A stretch of DNA of 64,000 nucleotides from contig NC_053041.3 in assembly GCF_002575655.3 (NCBI RefSeq), positions 372,293,054 through 372,357,053 on the forward strand, written 5' to 3'. This DNA is from Aegilops tauschii subsp. strangulata. Taxonomy: Eukaryota > Streptophyta > Magnoliopsida > Poales > Poaceae. Within the stretch, counting starts at the first letter, position 1, and each line of letters opens with the position of its first letter. The notes under the pieces were generated by a model. It had not been told where the DNA came from, ran no database searches, and was given only the letters and a program-made list of their open reading frames with translations. Below, in pieces: positions 57,659 to 64,000 of this stretch. Position numbers and translations under genes: made by a program.

Positions 57659-58198
57659 GGCTGGCCATAGTGGTGGTAACATGGTATCTTACTAGCTGGT
57701 ATCATGCACACGGAAATAGCAAAGATGCTGATGTGGCAAAGAATTAAAGAAGAGAGGGGGCTTAGAGTAACATAGGTAGATACCGTATCATGTTAAATAC
57801 TACTCCCTCCGTCTTCGTGAATAAGTCATCTTAGGTTGTGCACCGTGACCAAGGAGGAGGGGAAAACGAGAGAACTTGATGTTTATTTGCTAATTAATAG
57901 CATTGCATGCAATGAACTAACCACTTCATGTCGTGTTTGGTAGTCTCAAGTCATTAAAAGCATGCACACCCCACATCTCTTATTGGTTGATATGTCAAGA
58001 CATAAGAAACAAGGTAGAAGTTAATGCACCGCGCCTAAGTATTTTGGGATTATTTGGTTTTCGTAAGATGACTTGCACACCTAGACGGAGGGAGTATGCT
58101 ACTTTGTGTCATACATGGCACTATAAAGGTAGTCCCGTATCACACACTAGTATCATGCACATGATACTAGTATATGAGACTTTCTACTATGAGTAGCC
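57659..58198. mobile_element. Tourist-like MITE hosting a nested Stowaway
   Basis: The ends ggctggccatagtggtgg and (minus strand) ggctactcatagtagaaa are inverted. A 3-bp duplication TAA flanks it (57656-57658 and 58199-58201), fitting PIF/Harbinger-type insertion. The Stowaway at 57803-58094 lies inside. Confidence 0.75.
57803..58094. mobile_element. Stowaway MITE, nested
   Basis: Inverted ends ctccctccgtcttcgtg and acacctagacggagggag flanked by TA (57801-57802 and 58095-58096), typical Tc1/Mariner-derived MITE ends. Confidence 0.88.
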
Positions 58199-58203
58199 TA
58201 AAG

Positions 58204-58330
58204 AGAATATTGACTAATCTCTACTCTCTATCTCGACTCTTATCTCTATTTTCTACTCTATATCTATATCTATATCTATATCTATACTCCTATAAAAATC
58301 TCAGTTGGTGGTGATGGTGTGTCTACCTCT
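58204..58330. repeat. CTATAT microsatellite and MITE-like echo
   Basis: Pyrimidine-rich tctctactctctatctc is followed by (tatatc)n at 58256-58286, then ctcctataaaaatctcagttggtg, which matches the hairpin inside the TIR element at 43765-43800. The first part mirrors 44627-44668 on the opposite strand. Confidence 0.7.
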
Positions 58331-58699
58331 AGACAACGTGCCGTTCGATCTACTTGGAACCAACAACTGAGATGTGTGTGCATAGAGACATGGCCTTGCC
58401 ACCGGAGGTAGCAGATATTTACCCACCTCTGCAACTATATAAAATACAGAACTACTCATTCCAGCCTCATTTCCTTTCTCGTTCATCTCCTTGCATTCTT
58501 GCCGGCGGCGGCGAAGGTTCCCGAGGATGGAGTCCAGACTCTAGAAACCACTACAAAAACTATTCCACCGCCTCTATCTTGGTAAGAGTAGGTGAAAATT
58601 TTGAATCGAGCCCTTTAAACTAGAAGGGAGGTAGTAGTACTCTAATAGCTAACCTTGTTGTGGTGACTAGATAGGACATGGCACACACCTGGACGGAGG

Positions 58700-58951
58700 A
58701 ACTAGTCTGCATTGTGCATATAAGTTTTGTCTGAAGTCAATGTACCTCTACTTTGACCAAACTTATAGAAAAATATATCAACATTCACAATGTAAAATCA
58801 ATGTTTTTATACTCATTATAAAATGTAGTTTCATAAAATTATATATTCGGTATTGTAGATATTGATATTTTCAGTATAAATTTGGCCAAAAACTTTGCAA
58901 ACTTTGACTTGACACAAATCATACACGGAGTAAAAAGGACCAGAGGAAGTA
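58700..58951. mobile_element. Degenerate Stowaway-like MITE
   Basis: The right end acaaatcatacacggagtaa and aggaccagaggaagta pair only partly with the left ggacggaggaactagtctgc. The inside has tttgaccaaacttatag and paired tttgcaaactttgactt. Boundaries are approximate. Confidence 0.45.
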
Positions 58952-58954
58952 TCA

Positions 58955-59340
58955 TGCATGCGGAGTAGGCAAAAAAATTGCTCATTTATAGCCGGTCGAA
59001 GTCTCAATGGGCGTGACCGAGCGAGGGAGGCGAAGGTCATGGGAGGCGCGACGGTTGACGGAATTAAGTGAAGTTACATCCACGCGCCGGCATGGCGTGC
59101 GAACGCGCGGAAGCTATACCATCAGGTCTATGATATGGGTCTAGTAGACATGACATCTAGTGGGTCCCGCATAGTACTAGTACTCGAGAACTCTTTGGGG
59201 GCATGCAGCTGTTTATCCACCGGGCAAGCCAACAACCCCACGCCGTTCGCACGCCCTACTCGTCCCTGTCTTCTACTTACAACAGTTCGCTCCCAGTCGT
59301 CCCGTCCTTTCACATTACACCAGTTCAACTTCTCCTAACC
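58955..59340. promoter_or_regulatory. 5' flank of the exonuclease-like pseudogene
   Basis: GC-rich sequence with no TATA box that I can place confidently. Pyrimidine-rich ccgtcctttcacattacacc precedes the ATG at 59357. Confidence 0.3.
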
Positions 59341-59356
59341 CGCCTCCCAAATCTCC

Positions 59357-60157
59357 ATGATCGCCGCTGAGTACCAAGTTAGAGCCATCACCGGCGATGA
59401 GTTCATCGTCATCTACACCCGTAGATCCGTGTAGGTGAAAGAATGCCTTGCTCGCTTCCTACGCATGTTCAACAGTTCAAAGGATGAGTGGGTCACTGGG
59501 CTAGATGTTGAGTACACCATAGTCCTGGAAAGCGAGAAGATTCTAAAGGTGGCAGAGAAGAAGATGCCTGCCGTGATCCAGGTTTGCGTACATAACATGT
59601 GCTTGGTCTAACACATATGCCATGCCGACGTTGAGTGCCAGGATTTTAAGAACTTCCTCAAGGACGAGAGAGTGAAATTCGTTACTGTAGACTTTAGGAA
59701 CGACATGATTGTCCTGGGTAGGATAGGCCTCGTTGTAGGCCAGCCCTTCGATCTCCAGAAGGCAAGCCTGGTGCCCCCCTCTCAGCCTTCAATGCTGACC
59801 CTGGCAGCAGCCATGATTGATCCTCCGTACGCTCAACTGAAGAAACCTCACCACGAGTATCATCATGCATGGGAGTCGAAGAAAATAGATGAAGATCACA
59901 TCCTATACGCAGCAATGGATGCCTACCTTTGTTTAAAATATCTACAAGGGTTGGATGAAGAAGAAGAGCCCAGTGTCCGGTTCAAGCGAAGAAGCATCGA
60001 CGAAGAGGAAGAGGAAGAGGAACGAGGACGAACTCGAGGACGTGGACTCGGACTCCAGGTAAGGTGGTAGTGCCGTTCCTCATGCTGGTTCTATTGCAAT
60101 GTCAAGCGGACTAGTTGCTTAGTTTTATTTCAGGGGTGTGTTGTGCTGAGCCCCTAG
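59357..60157 (+). pseudogene. 3'-5' exonuclease-like pseudogene, two nonsense codons
   Basis: Exon 1 is 59357-60058 (ATG to donor GTAAGG) and exon 2 is 60134-60157 (TTTCAG acceptor, GCVVLSP then TAG). The frame is open except for TAG at 59432-59434 and TAA at 59609-59611. Motif I is VTGLDVEYTIVL (Asp-Val-Glu), motif II lies around FVTVDFRNDMIVL, and motif III is HILYAAMDAYLCLKYL with Asp retained. An acidic Glu run and an Arg/Gly tail follow. About 241 residues would be close to the paralogue at 18929. Without the two stops it would fit a DEDD exonuclease; as it stands it is truncated at residue 25. Confidence 0.7.
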
Positions 60158-60159
60158 AA

Positions 60160-61640
60160 GAACTATGTTTATGTTCTTTCTCGTTATTTGAACTCTTTAG
60201 TACGTACATTAGTACTAGTATGTCTTACCACTGTTCTTCTTGTAGTTGGTACTACTGCTCGTATCTTCGTGTTCCTACTGTACATAATACGTTCGTACTA
60301 GAAGTATAATTTGGGTCAGTCGATTTGTTAGAAGTTTGACGGAGCGAAGGAAGAAGATGGCAAAGAAGCCACCCCAGTATCTATATTAGGGTGGCAGGAT
60401 GCCCATGATCTATCTTATGAGTGTTGGGTGTGGAATGCAGTTCGCCGGAAAAAATGGATCGTGCCCGGGGTTAAACGGATATCGGGGGTGGGGGGAGCAT
60501 GGCGGTGGAAGGTGGTTCAGGGGAGAGCGGGGCAGCGGCGGCAAGCGGTTAGGCGTGTGACGGGCTGGCGGCTCAATGCCTGAGAGAGAAGATGAACAGT
60601 GCATCAATTTCGAAAGTTGAAGAAGCCCTTCTGGCCATCCATGTTGCATCCAACGTCTCACAAGAGTCGACTGACCCAAATTGCACCTTGAGATTGCAGG
60701 ATCCACATGGAATTCAAGGTCTCGAAGGTAGATTCCGCGTCCGCACCCAGTTTGCGGGCTCGGCACGGGCGCGACCGGCTTCCGCCGCGACAACCACCAT
60801 GCGCGCCACCTCCACGCGGGCGGAGACGACAATGACACGCTAGCTCCTCCTCGCCGGCGTGCTGGAGCATGCGCTCATCCTCCTCTTCGTACGCTGCGTG
60901 CATAGACGCGGCTCCACCAGCGGCTCGTGTGCTTGGCAGCACGGCGGCATCGCGAGGAGGGGCTGCAGATGACGTGAGCGGGCGAGCCTTCGACTTCATG
61001 GAACAGGGATGGGCGAGAAATGGTTGGCCGGAGCAGGCGGGCACCGGCATGCGCAACGACGGCAGCGGCATATTGATGAGTGCGCGTATGGGACCTTAGT
61101 TTAGTTTTATATAGGGTTGGTCAAACTTAAAAGAAAATCGTACTAGTATGCGTAAACATTAGACTGAGGCATCGCTTATATTAGTTACCATAGCAACAAT
61201 ACGGAATCCTGTGCAAGGGCGTGCACCACGGCCGCGCGGTTGATTGAACGGTGCGTCACCGTGTCGCGCTCGAAGGACATCCACCGAACCTTTTTGTGTG
61301 TGTGAAAACAATCCCCGAATAATACTCAATTTTTTTTCTAGGAAAAGTTCTTCACGCTACAATATTTCCATATATTTGAATTTAGCTTCAGTTCGTGTTT
61401 ATTTGGATTTGGACGTTTTAGGTGCGCCCTAGTTTTTTTAATATTGAATTTTTGTGTGACTGAGAGAGAATGTGTGTATGTGTCCATATGTGTATTGTGG
61501 CGGAAGGGCAATGTGGAGACGGTGTGCGTGTGATAGAGACATAGAGAGGTGTGAATGTGCGAATGATCATGCATGAGTGAGACATAGAGAGATGTCGATA
61601 CGTTGTGTATACATAAGAGAACGGTCTTCTATTATTTACT
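60160..61640. other. No supported gene
   Basis: Frames of moderate length overlap on both strands at 60590-61070 (GC-rich, low complexity), but none shows motifs or splice structure that I can defend. The rest is AT-rich. Confidence 0.4.
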
Positions 61641-61654
61641 TGTGTGTGTGTGTG

Positions 61655-61715
<61 letters not shown>
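61641..61715. repeat. GT then GA microsatellite
   Basis: (TG)n at 61641-61656 is followed by (GA)n to 61715. Frames through it are low-complexity artefacts. Confidence 0.97.
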
Positions 61716-61717
<2 letters not shown>

Positions 61718-61959
61718 CATCCGTAACACAACATCCATCTCTCTCGATTTGTCCGTCCCTCGCACGATCGCATGTAACACATGCATCAACGCACACATTT
61801 TGACACCCTCACCCGGCCCGTGCCCACCTCAAGGCCCGCACATCGCTCTCTATCTCACACGCACAATCTCTTTGTGAAAACCCTACTTAGAATGTAGCTT
61901 TCCATCACATACACATATATTTCTCTCCATAGGTTTGATTTCTCTCAATATCTGGCACA

Positions 61960-62397
61960 CACACACAAACACACCACACACACACCCCCCTCCCCCAGCA
62001 CACAATTCATCCCCATCCAAGGTTATATGGCGACCAATCTCGCTTGTGCTTCTCTGCACCCCAACATGCACACCACCTCAATCTTCAAAGAGGGCATCGA
62101 GGAGGTCGAAGACGGAGACCACACTGCACTAGAGAATGCAGGGCCATTTGGAAGCAGGATGATGTGACGACGGCTGACTGACTCCTCCCCCCTCTTTCTC
62201 CCGCACAAAATTACCAATCCCTTTCTCTGCTACACAAAATTATCAATTCCTCAACCCACGAGATCCTTCCCCTCTCGTCCATGTTTTTCCAGCTCTCTCA
62301 TCAAACATGTTGTCTCTTCACCTTCCACGTGTACAAAATCCGGATGCACACGCATCTCACATATATTACATGTCTCCATCTTTCTCACAGACCTAAC

Positions 62398-62431
<34 letters not shown>
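61960..62431. repeat. CA and CT microsatellites
   Basis: (CA)n-rich sequence lies at 61960-61992 and a (CT)n run at 62401-62431. Between and after these there is C/T-rich sequence without a gene up to about 62800. Confidence 0.9.
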
Positions 62432-62435
<4 letters not shown>

Positions 62436-62825
62436 GGTTTGTCTCCTACTCTCTCGCCCACATACATACAATCTTTCCCGCCCTATCTGCTCCAACTTTG
62501 CAAGCTCTCTCTACACATTTCATTCACACATTGGGATGTGTTCAAAATGTTGCTTTTATAATGGATGATGTAGAGTTATGGTTGGTTTTGTTGAATCCTA
62601 CAAAGTAATAACTATGAAATGCATTTAGATTTTCATTTGACTGGGATTATGTGAGTTTGAGCATATTGTGAAGTACTATAGACCTCGTATACATCTTGGA
62701 ATTCAACAATGATTGTAACTATTGAATTGTATAGACCATTACATTCAAAGTCAGTAGCCTAATATATTTATTTCATAATTACAACAAATGATTACTTCAC
62801 TACAAACTAAGAAAACAAATGTGTA

Positions 62826-63056
62826 CTCCCTCCGTTTTTATTTAAGTCCGCGTATTAGCATTGGTCAAAGTCAAGTTTGGTAAACTCTCACAAAGTTTAT
62901 AACAAAAAATATTAACATATACAATAACAAATAAATACCATTAGATTCATTATTGAATGTACTTTCACATCATACATATTTGTTATGGTAAATGTTTATA
63001 TTTTTCTATAAACTTCGGTCAAACCTAATATGCAGAGTTAATAAAAACGGAGGGAG
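62826..63056. mobile_element. Stowaway MITE
   Basis: Inverted ends ctccctccgtttttattt and aataaaaacggagggag with TA on both sides (62824-62825 and 63057-63058). AT-rich, no ORF. Confidence 0.92.
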
Positions 63057-63343
63057 TACTACTAGTACTACTCGCTAAATGCTTAGCCCAATCACCCAAC
63101 ACGCCACACGGGGAGTTCAGTGTCACAAAATTTTGAGGTCGGCGGGAAAATCTCCCGCGACCCTGATTCGAGCAGTGCGAAGTTACCATCATACCCTTCG
63201 GAACAGGCCTACGGATGACGCTTGGTAGGGGGCTGTTTTGGTAACTTCAGGTTCACTCTACCCAGCCAACCCCATCCCGGCACCCAGAGTAGTACACCTC
63301 AATACTCCCCATTTTCTATCCCCGCCGCAAAATAGACTTCTCC

Positions 63344-63541
63344 ATGGCACCGCAGCCTTCGTGCTCCGCCCCTTCTACATCGGCGCACTCGTCCACCGCA
63401 GCGCATCTGCCTTATCGACGATGTTTTACGCCGCACTGGAGCCGCTCCACCGTCATCGTCTTAAACGGAGCCTCTTCCCCGGCACCGTCTTCCACTGTCT
63501 CGGATCTGCTTCCCGGAAACCGACGCCAAGCGCACTAGCAC
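63344..63541 (+). CDS. Possible 5' exon of an unrecognised gene
   Basis: The ATG follows aaaatagacttctcc and reads MAPQPSCSAPSTSAHSSTAA for 64 codons. It is Ser/Pro/Ala-rich with no recognised domain, and the upstream 63130-63300 is GC-richer and promoter-like. It may equally be leader sequence. A retained tail beyond 63541 is not clear. Confidence 0.2.
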
Positions 63542-63855
63542 CACCGTCGTGGACAATGAACTGACACCCGTTGCCGCCCATGATGCACAAAGGCCACCGC
63601 GACCATCGTCCTCTTCCTCGATCAGTAATGTGTGTATTGAATCTCTTAGCAGTACATGTGAAGTTCCAATTTTGTTCATACATACCCTTCAAATTTCCTG
63701 GTTGATATTGTTCCCGTAAAAGTAATTGGTTATAGCCTCCATTGTCTAACAGAATATCAGCTTGTAATTGTGCGTCGCTCCTGTATCGCGCTGTGCTTGG
63801 GTAGGTTCTTCATCTACAACCAGTAGTGTGGCAAATGATGGAAAGTTTTTTAGAA

Positions 63856-64000
63856 CTAGCAAGATACCCATGCGTTGCACGGAACATCAAGATGCATTTG
63901 TATGAGCAGTTTATCTTGTGGGAGAAAAGGATGAACAAGGGAAGGCCTTATTTGCAAATGTGGAGAGGGGTGTGGGTATCTTTCTGCCAAATTGCCATAG
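63856..64000. mobile_element. TIR element relative, cut by the window edge
   Basis: It starts ctagcaagatacccatgcg like the element at 43301, then skips an internal block and resumes at ggccttatttgcaaatgtgg, matching about 43620-43660. The right end is outside the window. Confidence 0.7.

Noticed and set aside
60592..61071. Overlapping frames of 83 and 137 codons on opposite strands
   Set aside because: Low-complexity GC-rich sequence with no domain, splice or promoter support on either strand.
61603..61803. Frames of 66-126 codons made of RE or LS repeats
   Set aside because: Translation of the GA microsatellite.

Overview
The window looks like repeat-rich intergenic and gene-fragment DNA from a large Triticeae genome (wheat, Aegilops or barley group). 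This rests on plant-type genes with GT-AG introns, nested LTR retrotransposons whose ends I recognise as Triticeae families, CACTA termini, many Stowaway- and Tourist-type MITEs, and a plant RTE-type LINE. No rRNA, tRNA, CRISPR or bacterial feature is seen. Species and chromosome cannot be fixed from the sequence alone.

Layout. 1-3.2 kb: a transposon sub-terminal region and two tandem arrays. 4-5.1 kb: a two-exon zf-XS-like gene (+). 5.9-18.1 kb: a small B3-like gene (+) followed at once by an F-box/FBD gene (+). A complete LTR retrotransposon (6511-13965) sits in the third exon of the B3-like gene and an RTE LINE in an F-box intron. 18.9-19.6 kb: a 3'-5' exonuclease-like gene (+). 19.8-25 kb: CACTA-type ends, an LTR fragment, a three-exon B3 gene (-) and an uncharacterised gene (-). 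25-29.6 kb: a CACTA-type element with internal tandem repeats. 29.97-42.6 kb: a DUF295/F-box gene (-) split at its exon-intron junction by an 11.3 kb Gypsy element. 43.3-44.1 kb: a TIR element. 44.7-54.5 kb: SINA-like gene fragments split by an 8.8 kb Fatima-like Gypsy element. 55-64 kb: MITEs (two nested pairs), an uncharacterised pseudogene (-), a second exonuclease-like pseudogene (+), microsatellites and a truncated TIR element.

Most host genes are one or two lesions from an intact reading frame: either a single-base indel or a stop that fits a C-to-T change, often with a transposon insertion as well. Reading frames and intron phases still join across each insertion, so the insertions look recent relative to the genes. 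Two Gypsy elements also carry antisense genes: an intact B3-like ORF in one, and a multi-exon PF04195-type gene in place of pol in the other. B3-related sequence therefore occurs three times and DEDDy exonuclease-like sequence twice. Family names are from memory and no database search was possible.
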